A DNA stretch of 64,000 nucleotides from Anaerocolumna sp. MB42-C2 (GCF_030913705.1 NZ_CP133190.1:1922001-1986000); one strand, 5' to 3'; shown: positions 45,020 through 53,486, counted from the first letter of the stretch. The notes: a model not told the origin generated them from the letters alone. Translations and numbers: made by a program.

Positions 45020-46141
45020 ATGATTATACTATCAGCTATGTTAGGTGCCTTTCTTCTCTATTTGCTTCAGAATTACCTCTACCATAAGTTTTGGAATAAA
45101 AATCTGTCGGTTGATATCAATTTTTCAGAAGAGAAAGCCGTAGAAGGTGAGGAATTAATATTATATGAAACCATTATAAATAAGAAATTACTTCCTCTGC
45201 CCATTTTAAAAGTGAAGTTTATGACTTCGAAGTACTTATACTTTCTGGACTTTAATAATTCCATCGTAACCGATAATTATTACAGGAATGACCTGATATC
45301 CATTATGATGTATCAGAAATTAACCAGATCCTTAACTTTCAAGTGTTCGCACCGGGGCTATTTTACAATAAGCAATGCTGACTTAATCTGTTCTGATTTG
45401 TTCATTACTTTTGAAGCGGTAGAAAATTATAATATGGACCTGCGCTTATATGTGTATCCAAAACCCGTAGATTATGCCAGATTACAAGCGCCTTTTAATA
45501 AAATGCTGGGAACAGTTCTGACAAAACGGTTTATAAATGAAGACCCCTTCGAATTTAGGAGTATTCGTGAATATCAGTCCTACGATACATTAAAATCGGT
45601 TAATTGGAAAGCTTCCGCCAAAACGGGATCCCTAAAGGTTAATGTTAATGATTATACGTCTTCCCAGCAGGTTAAAATTTTTATTAATTTAGAGTCTGAC
45701 TCCATATGGAAACACGAAGATTTACAAGAAGAAAGTATTCGTTTGGCCGTATCTATTGCCTCTGCTTTTATTAACCAGGGAATTCAGACTTCCTTACACA
45801 CCAATGGACGGGATAATATCACTCATGAAATATTAAATATCCCTCCCGGTTCAGGAATTAATCATATAAAAGCAATCAATGAACTCTTAGCCAGAATTGA
45901 TACCTCCCTGCCTATACCTGCATTCGTACCGGTTATCGAAGAAAACTGCCTCCAATCATCGGAAAATGATTACCTGATTTTTATATCTTTTTATCAGAAA
46001 GAGGATATACAGCGGCTCTTATTTACTGCCCTTAATAATAAAGCTGATTTTACCTGGATTGTCCCCACAAATCAAGACGTCACATTAAAGGCCGATGGTA
46101 AATTAATGCCCTATATCCTCCCATGGGAATTAGCTCCTTAA
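45020..46141 (+). CDS. DUF58 domain protein
   Basis: A 373-residue protein. One N-terminal membrane helix (about 1-18) is followed by a beta-rich region and the DUF58 signature DPFEFRSIREYQSYDTLKSV then NWKASAKTGSLKVN. The C-terminal half resembles a degraded von Willebrand A fold. These proteins pair with MoxR ATPases, and the gene begins seven bases after moxR. AGGAGG precedes the ATG. Confidence 0.9.
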   Translation: MIILSAMLGAFLLYLLQNYLYHKFWNKNLSVDINFSEEKAVEGEELILYETIINKKLLPLPILKVKFMTSKYLYFLDFNNSIVTDNYYRNDLISIMMYQKLTRSLTFKCSHRGYFTISNADLICSDLFITFEAVENYNMDLRLYVYPKPVDYARLQAPFNKMLGTVLTKRFINEDPFEFRSIREYQSYDTLKSVNWKASAKTGSLKVNVNDYTSSQQVKIFINLESDSIWKHEDLQEESIRLAVSIASAFINQGIQTSLHTNGRDNITHEILNIPPGSGINHIKAINELLARIDTSLPIPAFVPVIEENCLQSSENDYLIFISFYQKEDIQRLLFTALNNKADFTWIVPTNQDVTLKADGKLMPYILPWELAP

Positions 46142-46254
46142 TATAGGTTTCATGTGTCAAAAACCAAGTATAAATTGACAAATGCAAATTATTTGCATAG
46201 CAATTGGCTCTCCATCCTGTTAGCTCTTTTTATAGATAAAAGAAAGGGTTTTAT

Positions 46255-47541
46255 ATGAATAACAAACAATATCATTTTTTAATAGATCTCTTAAATATAC
46301 TGCTTAATTTTCTGGCTGCCTTTGCCGTAATTAGTATTGGTATTATATTTACCACCAAAAATACCGGTTATGTTTATCAATCTTTTATATTGCTTCCGGC
46401 TCCTGTCCTATCTTACCTGATTGGCAGATATACGAAACATATCTGGTCGTTTTCGGTCCTGCATATCAGTATGGCTGCTGCTTATGTCTTAACGAACCGG
46501 AACGGTTTTGTAATTTCCTTTTATTTAATTTATTTCGCACTATTAACAGCCTTTGCTCTTAATAAAAAATTAAAAACAGAAGTCATGGCAAAGGCAAATA
46601 CTTCTTTAATATTTTTAACCCCGTTTGTTGCCATGTATTTTTTAGACAATTATCTGGGAATAACCAACCTGACCAGTCTTAATTTCCTGTTAGTTTTAGC
46701 ATTTATATTATTATATCTGTTTAATATGTATCTCATTAATTTTGAGCGTTTTTTTCAAACACACAGCAATATAACCAATGTTCCGATAAAAGACATTCAA
46801 AATACAAACTATATATTACTGCTGTTTTTTAGCTGCTTATGTATTGCTACTATGTTTATCTTTACGAAATTTCCTCTGAAAGCCTTTTTATCCATGATTG
46901 GAACGATTTTATTAGGATTAATTAAAGCCTTTTTTTCGCTGTTTAAAGATAAGTCTATATCTTCACCGATTAAAAATATAGAACCGGAACAAAGCTCCCA
47001 ACCCCTTGGGCTTATAAAAGCCACTCCTCCGTCCATCATCTGGCAGTATATTGAGAATATCCTGCTGGGTTTATTTACTATAGCTTTAATAGCCGGTCTC
47101 ACAGCGTTAATTTTATTCGGTCTCTATCAGTTATACCAATTGTTTTATGAAAAGAAATACAATAATTTCAGAGATAAAACGGAATTTATTTCCCCTTTTG
47201 ATAAAAGAGAACGCTTAAAAAGGGAAGAAATTGGAACTGTAGTCAAGAAAATTTTTCCATTGTTTGGCCGTACCAATAATGAAAAAATTCGTAAATATTT
47301 TTATAAAGCAGTAATAACCCATAATCCAAAGGAAAAGCTATCAAATTATTTAACTCCTATGCAACTTTCCCAGTACGCTTTAAATATTCAAACGGAACAA
47401 TGCTGGGATGATACAATAAAAAAAGAAGCAAGTAAATTAGCAGATTTTTATGAAAAAGCAAGATATAGTAGGGATGAATGTACGAATGAGGAGGTAAACC
47501 AGGTTAAAGATATAACAAAAAAGACATTACTTAAAAAGTAA
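46255..47541 (+). CDS. Multispanning membrane protein of MoxR operon (DUF4129-like tail)
   Basis: A 428-residue protein with about seven hydrophobic helices (between 10 and 295) and a charged cytoplasmic C-terminal region from about 315 that resembles DUF4129/TgpA-type tails (KIFPLFGRTNNEKIRKYFYK, LTPMQLSQYAL). No transglutaminase domain is seen between, unlike classical TgpA. It follows DUF58 by 113 bp. Its last codons double as the terminator of the convergent tRNA gene, which constrains the C-terminal KKTLLKK. Confidence 0.72.
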   Translation: MNNKQYHFLIDLLNILLNFLAAFAVISIGIIFTTKNTGYVYQSFILLPAPVLSYLIGRYTKHIWSFSVLHISMAAAYVLTNRNGFVISFYLIYFALLTAFALNKKLKTEVMAKANTSLIFLTPFVAMYFLDNYLGITNLTSLNFLLVLAFILLYLFNMYLINFERFFQTHSNITNVPIKDIQNTNYILLLFFSCLCIATMFIFTKFPLKAFLSMIGTILLGLIKAFFSLFKDKSISSPIKNIEPEQSSQPLGLIKATPPSIIWQYIENILLGLFTIALIAGLTALILFGLYQLYQLFYEKKYNNFRDKTEFISPFDKRERLKREEIGTVVKKIFPLFGRTNNEKIRKYFYKAVITHNPKEKLSNYLTPMQLSQYALNIQTEQCWDDTIKKEASKLADFYEKARYSRDECTNEEVNQVKDITKKTLLKK

Positions 47542-47547
47542 TGTCTT
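47521..47547 (-). terminator. tRNA-Trp terminator inside the convergent CDS
   Basis: AAGACATTACTT (47521-47532) and AAGTAATGTCTT (47536-47547) form a perfect 12-bp stem with a 3-base loop. On the minus strand it is followed by TTTTTTG-type sequence, making a strong terminator four bases after tRNA-Trp. Its left arm, loop and part of the right arm are the last codons and stop of the plus-strand gene. Confidence 0.85.
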
Positions 47548-47550
47548 AAA

Positions 47551-47621
47551 CAGGGGATGAGAGAATCGAACTCCCGCTAAAGGTTTTGGAGACCCTTGTC
47601 ATACCATTTGACCAATCCCCT
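47551..47621 (-). tRNA. tRNA-Trp (CCA)
   Basis: A 71-base cloverleaf on the minus strand. Acceptor AGGGGAT/ATCCCCT with discriminator G; D stem GTCA/TGAC; anticodon stem AGGGT/ACCTT with loop CTCCAAA, giving anticodon CCA after U33; T stem GGGAG/CTCTC with loop TTCGATT. The 3' CCA is not encoded. A near-consensus promoter lies 31 bases upstream and a terminator follows directly. Confidence 0.92.
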
Positions 47622-47651
47622 ATGTATTTGACAATCAAACACTGCTTATTT

Positions 47652-47680
47652 ATAATACAATGAATTGTTTTAATTGTCAA
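47652..47680 (-). promoter_or_regulatory. tRNA-Trp promoter
   Basis: On the minus strand TTGACA (complement of 47675-47680) and TATTAT (complement of 47652-47657) are exactly 17 bases apart and about 30 bases before the tRNA. Confidence 0.85.
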
Positions 47681-47759
47681 GAATATTTTAACTAAAAAGT
47701 AATAATATTTGACAAAGTAGGCAAGCTCACTTCAACTCCAAGTTTTTGCTGTTCAGAAT

Positions 47760-47786
47760 AAAAGGAAGTCAAAATGGCTTCCTTTT
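47760..47786 (+). terminator. Hairpin with plus-strand U-run
   Basis: AAAAGGAAG (47760-47768) pairs with CTTCCTTTT (47778-47786), loop nine, then ATCATTTATATATTTT. It could end plus-strand readthrough from the MoxR operon past the tRNA. The remaining spacer up to 47929 shows nothing else. Confidence 0.55.
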
Positions 47787-47929
47787 ATCATTTATATATT
47801 TTCAACATTATTTAAAACATAACTTTTCCATTATATACCCCTATTTAATATTTTTACTATTTTCAGATATTTGATTTCAGTTTCATTTATTAGTTTATTT
47901 ACTTATTTATGTTTATTGTCTATTCGTTT

Positions 47930-49366
47930 TTATATACTTACTCTTCCGTCTTTATGATTATTATCAATTTTTTCTGTTTCAATATGATATTTGATAAACC
48001 ACACGGTAAAAAGCATGATTAAAAATCCAATCAAATTTAATACCTGCTGAGCATAGACAGGTCTTCCGCTAATATGAAGATTTGCCTTTTGCAAATGATC
48101 TAAAATCACACCTCCAAAAATGGAAACAAAAAATCCAAAAACTCCTGAGATGGAGGAAACTAAAGTAAGCCAGATCATTCTTTTTTCATTTTGAAAAAAG
48201 TCCAGCTGCACCCCAAATAAGCCAATACCCACAAAAGCCCATGCAGTAGATGCTATTACCTGGCTGATTATGAATAACGGATATGCATTACCCGGTACAG
48301 TAAATGCAAAAGACAACATTGTGAAACCTAAGGCTAACAAAGTATATCTTAATAATCTCGCCATTCCATATTTATCTGCTAAACGCCCTAATTTGGGTGA
48401 TATGTATATTCGATACAGATTAGTCATAAAACAGACAAACATAATAAAAGTATAAGGTAATGATAATTCATTAATCTGATAGCTGGAGTTAAAGGGTAAG
48501 CATATATAAAAAGATAATGTATATAAGCATTGCAGCATAAATGCTTTTCTGAATTTTCTGTTTTGAAATGCATCTATAATCTCATTCAGAATCGTTTTAT
48601 CATTCTTTTTGTGAATTTTCTCGTCTTCCTTTGCCTTCTTAGCCAGTCTGCCATGCATTTCTTTTCCATCCTGATTTAAATAGGATATCTTAGGTTCTTT
48701 CATTTTAGAAAATGCTATAACGTTAATTAAAACAAGAATAAATATCAATGTACCTATTATGATAAAACCGACTTTAAGATTCCGGTTTTTAAATGTATCC
48801 AATACAATACCGCTTATCAACATGGTACTGGACACTACAAATACAGCTATGGAATCTTTAATTGAAAAATATTTTCCCCTTAATCTTCCCGGAACCAGAC
48901 TGGCAATCCATTCCTGTGATGCCGGTGCACCTATTTGTACGAAAACCTGCCCGATGAAATATAAAATTACGATAATCAAGGCCTTTTTTGAGTTACTGAT
49001 ATATAATAAAGGTATAAAATAAATAACAGTGAAAAGTAGTCTTTGTAAAGCCGTAAAACATACTAAGAATTTATATTTTTTTAGTTTTTTAAAATAATTG
49101 ATTAAAAAGATCTGACATACCGCGGCAAGACTTACCAGGGAGGTTATAATACCAATATTGGCATCCGATATTCCGCAAAATGACATTAAAGTTGCAAGAA
49201 ACGTTCCGCCTGAAAGCTGTGCGATTGTCTGGACTGCACTATCACCAACCGTAAAGCATACCCTGCTCTTTTTTAGATCACTTTTACTCTCAGGTAAAGC
49301 CATAAAATAAATTCTACGAAGCCTAGCTAATAATAACCTATTGATAAACATGAAATTGTTTAACAT
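47930..49366 (-). CDS. Major facilitator superfamily transporter
   Basis: A 478-residue membrane transporter with about twelve helices and the inter-helix loops typical of MFS (GRLRGKYFSIKD near the first half; PKLGRLADKYGMARLLRY in the second half). An extended cytoplasmic loop with GKEMHGRLAKKAKEDEK separates the halves. The frame runs to 49486; the ATG at 49366 is 13 bases after GGAGG, somewhat far, and an ATG 21 codons further (MALPESKSDLKK) is an alternative. Substrate unknown; this subgroup is often annotated only as MFS. Confidence 0.82.
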   Translation of the reverse strand: MLNNFMFINRLLLARLRRIYFMALPESKSDLKKSRVCFTVGDSAVQTIAQLSGGTFLATLMSFCGISDANIGIITSLVSLAAVCQIFLINYFKKLKKYKFLVCFTALQRLLFTVIYFIPLLYISNSKKALIIVILYFIGQVFVQIGAPASQEWIASLVPGRLRGKYFSIKDSIAVFVVSSTMLISGIVLDTFKNRNLKVGFIIIGTLIFILVLINVIAFSKMKEPKISYLNQDGKEMHGRLAKKAKEDEKIHKKNDKTILNEIIDAFQNRKFRKAFMLQCLYTLSFYICLPFNSSYQINELSLPYTFIMFVCFMTNLYRIYISPKLGRLADKYGMARLLRYTLLALGFTMLSFAFTVPGNAYPLFIISQVIASTAWAFVGIGLFGVQLDFFQNEKRMIWLTLVSSISGVFGFFVSIFGGVILDHLQKANLHISGRPVYAQQVLNLIGFLIMLFTVWFIKYHIETEKIDNNHKDGRVSI

Positions 49367-49736
49367 TATAATGTAAATACCTCCATACTGTACGTTCCTG
49401 CGCTTTTTATTTTCCCGTCTTTTTGCCCCATGTTTAAAATACCTAATATAATTAAACGCTAAATGGTTGTCCGATAATTCAGCCAATTTTAGTGTCAGGA
49501 TTCAATTATAACTGAGACAAATACAATTGTAAATGGAGTTATTCATGCATTTAATGTCATTTTTTTATAAAAATTCTGCTGTAAAATAAGGTTAGGTATA
49601 ATTTGGATTTCGTTTACCGACTAAATCTGATACTGATCTCATTACCCATATTTTACAGCATCTTTTTTAACTTCTATTGAATTTCTTACAACTTCTCTAT
49701 AACTTTCTCTATAACCTTATATATACTGAAACTTAG
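49367..49736. other. Spacer between rubrerythrin and MFS genes
   Basis: 370 bases. The stretch to 49486 is an open but probably untranslated extension of the MFS frame. The hairpin 49578-49659 and two tandem copies of TTTCTCTATAAC-like sequence (about 49692-49718) are the only other structures. Confidence 0.45.
49578..49659 (-). terminator. Terminator-like hairpin after the rubrerythrin gene
   Basis: GCTGTAAAATA (49578-49588) pairs perfectly with TATTTTACAGC (49649-49659). U-rich tracts follow on both strands (TCTTTTTTAA plus; GAATTTTTATAAAAAA minus), so it may work in both directions. The 60-base loop is unusually long. Confidence 0.5.
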
Positions 49737-50276
49737 TTAATAGGAAATATCGTATACTTGGTAATACCCCTGTGGAAAACCGCAAATCGGACATATTGCA
49801 GGTGCACACAATCCTCCCATAATATTGCCGCAATTAATACATACCCATAAAACTTCCTGTGGTTTACAAAAAACCTGATTATTTTCTATATCTTCCGCAA
49901 AAGTTCGAAAAATTACTTCATTATTTAATTCAATATTAGCAACTCCGTCAAATAAAGCACCAATAGAATTATATCCCTCCTCTCTTGCTGTTTGCGCGTA
50001 CTCCCTATATATGTTATTTCCTTTATTTGCCTCATCCTCCGAGCTTTCTATGAGATTCTGCAAGGTATTCGGAATTTCACCATTATTTAATAACTTTAAC
50101 CATATTACCGCATGTTCTCTTTCATATCTGGATATAACGTCAAAAGCATATGCTATTTGCTGATAATCATCCTGCCTCGCTCGAATACCATATATTTCAT
50201 ATTTGCTGCTGCTGATCAATTCTCCCTCAAATGCACTCTGCAAATTTATAAAAGTTTTGCTTTGCTGGAAATCCAT
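49737..50276 (-). CDS. Rubrerythrin-like protein with altered diiron motif
   Basis: A 179-residue protein: four-helix ferritin-like domain (about 5-135) and a C-terminal rubredoxin-like domain with CINCG...CPICG (about 143-165). The first ExxH motif is intact (EREH in YEREHAVIW), but the second, normally ExxH, reads ELNN, so one iron-ligand histidine is replaced by Asn. Rubrerythrins reduce peroxide in anaerobes; this one may have reduced or changed activity. GGGAGG precedes the ATG. Monocistronic. Confidence 0.82.
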   Translation of the reverse strand: MDFQQSKTFINLQSAFEGELISSSKYEIYGIRARQDDYQQIAYAFDVISRYEREHAVIWLKLLNNGEIPNTLQNLIESSEDEANKGNNIYREYAQTAREEGYNSIGALFDGVANIELNNEVIFRTFAEDIENNQVFCKPQEVLWVCINCGNIMGGLCAPAICPICGFPQGYYQVYDISY

Positions 50277-50415
50277 TTTACGCCTCCCTTGTTGCCTCTT
50301 TGCCTATTGCTACATCATATGACGAATCCTTACAAATTATGTGGCAGAAGTAAAGAACCTATATAAGAAAACTGTTGAGATGCTATAGCTTAATATTATT
50401 GATCGTAACGATAAA

Positions 50416-50585
50416 GTTACTGTTCATTCCCCTGCAAAAAGCGGCAATGTAGTGAACAATAACATACTTCGCGTGCACACAAAACGAGGAGGAAGCGTTC
50501 CTACGCTGCAATTCTCCGGTTTTCTGTGACTTTTGCTTTGCTACACTCGCAAAAACACATCGCATTGTTGCCTTTGAACAGTAAC
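50416..50585. repeat. Terminal-inverted-repeat element, copy 2
   Basis: A 170-bp element with perfect 11-bp inverted ends, GTTACTGTTCA and TGAACAGTAAC. It shares ordered blocks with copy 1 at 39255-39417. A 75-codon minus-strand frame runs through it and is not a gene. Absence of any transposase and the self-complementary ends suggest a non-autonomous mobile or RNA-structured repeat. Confidence 0.75.
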
Positions 50586-50623
50586 ACGATAAATTCTCTG
50601 TCAGCCTCATTAAAATAAATCAT

Positions 50624-50652
50624 TTGCTAATTTCACTATCCTGTTGTATTAT
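50624..50652 (+). promoter_or_regulatory. Promoter of the CD3324-family gene
   Basis: TTGCTA (50624-50629) and TATTAT (50647-50652) with a 17-base spacer. The predicted transcript starts about 50659 and includes the leader ORF and hairpin. Confidence 0.6.
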
Positions 50653-50697
50653 ATTGGAAGAGTTATGTTTTATCTTAAATAGAAAGGGGTTTTCTTT

Positions 50698-50769
50698 ATG
50701 AGAAATAAACATGTTATTTGTGCATAGCAAAGGCTATTGCACAATAATAAATAGATGATAGCCTTTGCT
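50698..50769 (+). promoter_or_regulatory. Leader peptide overlapping an attenuator-like hairpin
   Basis: ATG at 50698 preceded by GAAAGGGG encodes nine residues, MRNKHVICA, and ends with TAG at 50725-50727. The hairpin AGCAAAGGCTA (50726-50736) / TAGCCTTTGCT (50759-50769) begins within that stop codon. A ribosome stopping at the leader end would melt the stem. The hairpin is followed by CAATCTTTGTATTTTTATT and then the ribosome site of the CD3324-family gene. Confidence 0.45.
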
Positions 50770-50802
50770 CAATCTTTGTATTTTTATTCAAGGAGGAGCA
50801 CC

Positions 50803-51084
50803 GTGAGCTATTTAAAAGCAGAAACCGTTTTACCGCAGGAAGTATTAGAATTAATTCAGGAATATATTGATGGTGGATATTTATATATACCCAGGAAAAG
50901 TAATAACCGTAAAAGCTGGGGTGAAAAAACAAATTCTAAACTATGGATTAAAAAAAGAAATGCAGAGATTTACACCGGATATATCAACGGATTAAAAATT
51001 ACTGAGCTAGCAGATCAATATTTTTTATCGGAAAAGAGTATACAGAGAATTGTATTACAGGAAAAAAAGAAATATATAAAGTAA
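50803..51084 (+). CDS. CD3324-family protein
   Basis: A 93-residue protein beginning (GTG) SYLKAETVLPQEVLELIQEYIDGGYLYIP, continued by NRKSWGEKTNSK and a C-terminal helix-turn-helix-like part (KITELADQYFLSEKSIQRIV). This is the pattern of the CD3324 family, small Clostridial proteins probably related to sigma-like or resolvase-type HTH domains; function unknown. AGGAGG six bases before the GTG at 50803 fixes the start over an upstream ATG. Expression may be controlled by the leader/hairpin. Confidence 0.85.
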   Translation: MSYLKAETVLPQEVLELIQEYIDGGYLYIPRKSNNRKSWGEKTNSKLWIKKRNAEIYTGYINGLKITELADQYFLSEKSIQRIVLQEKKKYIK

Positions 51085-51389
51085 ATAAACTACTTAAAAT
51101 TATTAAATCAATACAGCACATGTAAAGGCTGTATTAAGAAAACTACCGGATAGCAACCAATAAAGAAACACAAAGTATACATCACGTCTTAGAGCGTATC
51201 ATAAGCCCTTCTATATGCAGAGCCATGGTACGCTGTTCTTATCTTTTCAGGCACTTTGCCAAGGTCCATATTCTTATTTCTTCCATAAATTCACCTTAAA
51301 AACAATTCCTAATTAAGATTAAGGTACTTACCTTTTTATTATTATGTTAAACTGTCTCCACACTTGATAATAAGGAGGATTTTATTCAT

Positions 51390-51509
51390 ATGACTACACC
51401 AGTTAATCGCTAAACTCTGATACAAAGCCAACAAAGATCAAAGAAATTCAGTATAGCTGGATTTCATTTTGATGCCGTCAGAATTAGTTTTAGCTGCGTA
51501 GAAATATGA
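51390..51509 (+). pseudogene. Stop-interrupted small ORF
   Basis: ATG 51390, preceded by AAGGAGG at 11 bases, reads MTTPVNR, then TAA, then stays open for another 31 codons (TLIQSQQRSKKFSIAG onward) to TGA at 51507. It may be a decayed small gene, or a 7-codon leader for the DUF1062 gene. No family recognised. Confidence 0.3.
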
Positions 51510-51567
51510 ACAAATTAAATACCAAAATTTCATATAGATTTTATTTATGCCATATTTTTATGCAGCT
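51492..51567 (+). promoter_or_regulatory. 17-bp hairpin before the DUF1062 gene
   Basis: AGCTGCGTAGAAATATG (51492-51508) pairs with CATATTTTTATGCAGCT (51551-51567) completely in plus-strand RNA when two G-U pairs are allowed; the complementary strand would have mismatches. It ends five bases before AAGGAG of the DUF1062 gene and could govern its translation or stability. Confidence 0.5.
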
Positions 51568-51587
51568 CAATAAGGAGCGAAAAAAAT

Positions 51588-52160
51588 ATGCAGAAAACAA
51601 TACTATGGGAAATCGTCCCTCTGAATCAACCAACAATAACAAAAAACTGCTCTAAATGCGGTACAAAAAGCACATTTATATCCACCGGTAATTTTAGACT
51701 TAACGCCAATCAAAATAAAGTAGATGTATGGCTTATCTATCAATGCCAAAAATGTAAAACCACATGGAATATGTCGATTTTAACGAGGGTTAATCCCTCT
51801 GCTATTCCACAGGACTTATATCGTAAATTTCTAAGCAATGATGAGGATCTTGCCAGGAAATATGCCTTTGATGCAAATATACATGCCCATAACAATGTAA
51901 CATTAAATTATGAAGAACTTGATTATGATATTAGAGGGGATATCATTCTCCTTACTGGTCTGTCAGAACCCATTCGACTTCAAATAGTATGTAATTACAC
52001 TATGGACATCCGGGTTGATAAGATTTTAAGCCAAAAACTGGGCATTTCAAGATCTCTCCTTAAACGCCTCGGACTATTTGGTAAAATCAATATTAATAAT
52101 GGGAAAGAACTTTGGAAAACAAATCTCAGCAATAATCTGATAATAACAATTTTACCTTAA
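51588..52160 (+). CDS. DUF1062 domain protein
   Basis: A 190-residue protein. The N-terminus holds two CxxC pairs (KNCSKCGTKS and QCQKCKTTWNMSIL), likely one zinc ribbon, and the C-terminus has a basic S4-like segment (RVDKILSQKLGISRSLLKRLGLFGKI), suggesting RNA binding. The combination matches DUF1062. AAGGAG lies upstream of the ATG. Role unknown; it stands alone behind a structured leader. Confidence 0.85.
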   Translation: MQKTILWEIVPLNQPTITKNCSKCGTKSTFISTGNFRLNANQNKVDVWLIYQCQKCKTTWNMSILTRVNPSAIPQDLYRKFLSNDEDLARKYAFDANIHAHNNVTLNYEELDYDIRGDIILLTGLSEPIRLQIVCNYTMDIRVDKILSQKLGISRSLLKRLGLFGKININNGKELWKTNLSNNLIITILP

Positions 52161-52260
52161 CAGTATGGTAAATATTGTAGTTTAAAATAGAATCAGTTAT
52201 AATATTAATTATAACTGATTAAAACACAATTCAAAACCAAAATCAGGAATCGAGGTTGAT

Positions 52261-52839
52261 ATGAAAATTTTACTTTTCTTAGCAAAAGGATTTGAACTTA
52301 TGGAATTCAGCCCTTTCATAGATATTATGGGCTGGGCGAATAATGGATATGGATGTGATATACAGGTTGTCACCTGTGGATTTCACAATCAGGTAACCAG
52401 TACCTTTAATATTCCGGTTATGGTGAATAAATTGATTGATGATATTAAGGTCGATGATTATGAAGCCCTTGCCATTCCCGGAGGATTTGAGGAATTCGGT
52501 TTTTATGAAGAAGCTTATCACGAAAAATTTCTGCAGTTGATACAGGCCTTTAACTCCAAAGGAAAAATTATCGCTTCCGTATGTGTTGGTGCCTTACCTA
52601 TAGGAAAAAGCGGTGTATTAAACGGAAGAAACGGAACAACCTACCATTTAAACGGCGGGCATAGACAAGCCCAATTGAGATCATTTAATGTTAACGTGAT
52701 AAATGAACCCATTGTTACTGATAATAACATTATAACTTCTTACTGTCCAGAAACTGCCCCTTTCGTTGGATTTTTATTATTAGAGAAACTTACATCAAAA
52801 GAAAAGACTGAGACTGTAAAAAAAGCCATGGGTTATTAA
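52261..52839 (+). CDS. DJ-1/PfpI family protein
   Basis: A 192-residue class I glutamine amidotransferase-like protein. The nucleophile elbow ASVCVGALP places the reactive cysteine at 108, with IPGGFEEFG around the oxyanion region and a His in TYHLNGGHRQ following. The family includes stress proteins, deglycases and chaperones; activity unassigned. Short intergenic gaps suggest it is followed by, but not necessarily co-transcribed with, the isochorismatase-like gene. Confidence 0.9.
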   Translation: MKILLFLAKGFELMEFSPFIDIMGWANNGYGCDIQVVTCGFHNQVTSTFNIPVMVNKLIDDIKVDDYEALAIPGGFEEFGFYEEAYHEKFLQLIQAFNSKGKIIASVCVGALPIGKSGVLNGRNGTTYHLNGGHRQAQLRSFNVNVINEPIVTDNNIITSYCPETAPFVGFLLLEKLTSKEKTETVKKAMGY

Positions 52840-52924
52840 CAATATCTAAAAATATAAATTCTATGATATATAAATACAATAACCTTATTTCGTCATTGTT
52901 CTTATTTATGGAAGGAGATAATCA

Positions 52925-53464
52925 ATGAGTAAATTATTAGTTGTTATTGATATGCAGAATGATTTTATTGACGGTACTTTAGGTACCGGAGAAGCCGTTC
53001 AAATCGTAGATAAAGTAGTTGATAAGATTAAGAATTATGAACGAAACGGCGATACGATTATTTTTACCAAAGACACTCACTCTGATAATTATCTGGATAC
53101 CCAGGAAGGAAAAAATCTGCCGGTAAAACATTGTATTGCAAAGACCAACGGATGGAAAATCAGCAGTAAAATTTGCAATATAACAGATATCAGTAAATAT
53201 AAAATCTATGAAAAAGTAACTTTTGGTTCCAGTGAACTGGCAAAAGATCTTATGAACGGGGTATATGATACGGTATCGCAGATCGAGTTAATAGGACTCT
53301 GCACGGATATCTGTGTTATTTCCAATGCACTGCTTATAAAAACCTTTTTACCGGAGATACCTGTTGCCGTGGATGCCTCCTGCTGCGCCGGAGTTACAAA
53401 AGAAAGTCATGCGAATGCTTTAGAAGCTATGAAAATGTGTCAGATAAATATTCTAAACCAGTAA
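52925..53464 (+). CDS. Isochorismatase-family (nicotinamidase-like) hydrolase
   Basis: A 179-residue cysteine hydrolase. Triad: Asp in VVIDMQNDFIDG, Lys in the segment YEKVTFGSSEL, and Cys in LIGLCTDICVISNALL with the cis-peptide before it. The metal-binding pattern TKDTHSDNYL fits nicotinamidase (nicotinamide to nicotinate, NAD salvage) better than isochorismatase, but a pncA name would need comparison. GGAAGGAGAT precedes the ATG. 22 bp before the DinB-like gene. Confidence 0.87.
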   Translation: MSKLLVVIDMQNDFIDGTLGTGEAVQIVDKVVDKIKNYERNGDTIIFTKDTHSDNYLDTQEGKNLPVKHCIAKTNGWKISSKICNITDISKYKIYEKVTFGSSELAKDLMNGVYDTVSQIELIGLCTDICVISNALLIKTFLPEIPVAVDASCCAGVTKESHANALEAMKMCQINILNQ

Positions 53465-53486
53465 GAATAAAAGGCGGGTACTCACT

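Larger units (their letters stand above)
50277..50802. other. Regulatory/repeat-rich spacer before the CD3324 gene
   Basis: 526 bases holding the inverted-repeat element copy 2 (50416-50585), a promoter (50624-50652), a short leader ORF (50698-50727) and a hairpin (50726-50769). Nothing else supported. Confidence 0.6.
51085..51587. other. Spacer with remnants and hairpins
   Basis: 503 bases. A hairpin AATACAGC/GCTGTATT (51110-51135) may end the CD3324 transcript. On the minus strand short frames with ATG starts (51200-51290) look like debris. A stop-interrupted mini-ORF lies at 51390-51509 and a long hairpin at 51492-51567. Confidence 0.5.

Noticed and set aside
47551..47621. Reading the tRNA anticodon as TCC (glycine)
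   Set aside because: That would shift U33 out of place; the 7-base loop CTCCAAA has U33 followed by CCA, so Trp is right.
50383..50610. 75-codon minus-strand frame overlapping the second inverted-repeat element
   Set aside because: It follows the repeat, has no ribosome site and is broken in the homologous element at 39255-39417.
51181..51300. Short minus-strand frames resembling a decayed gene before DUF1062
   Set aside because: Only 14-15 codons each with no recognisable similarity; they are described only as spacer debris.
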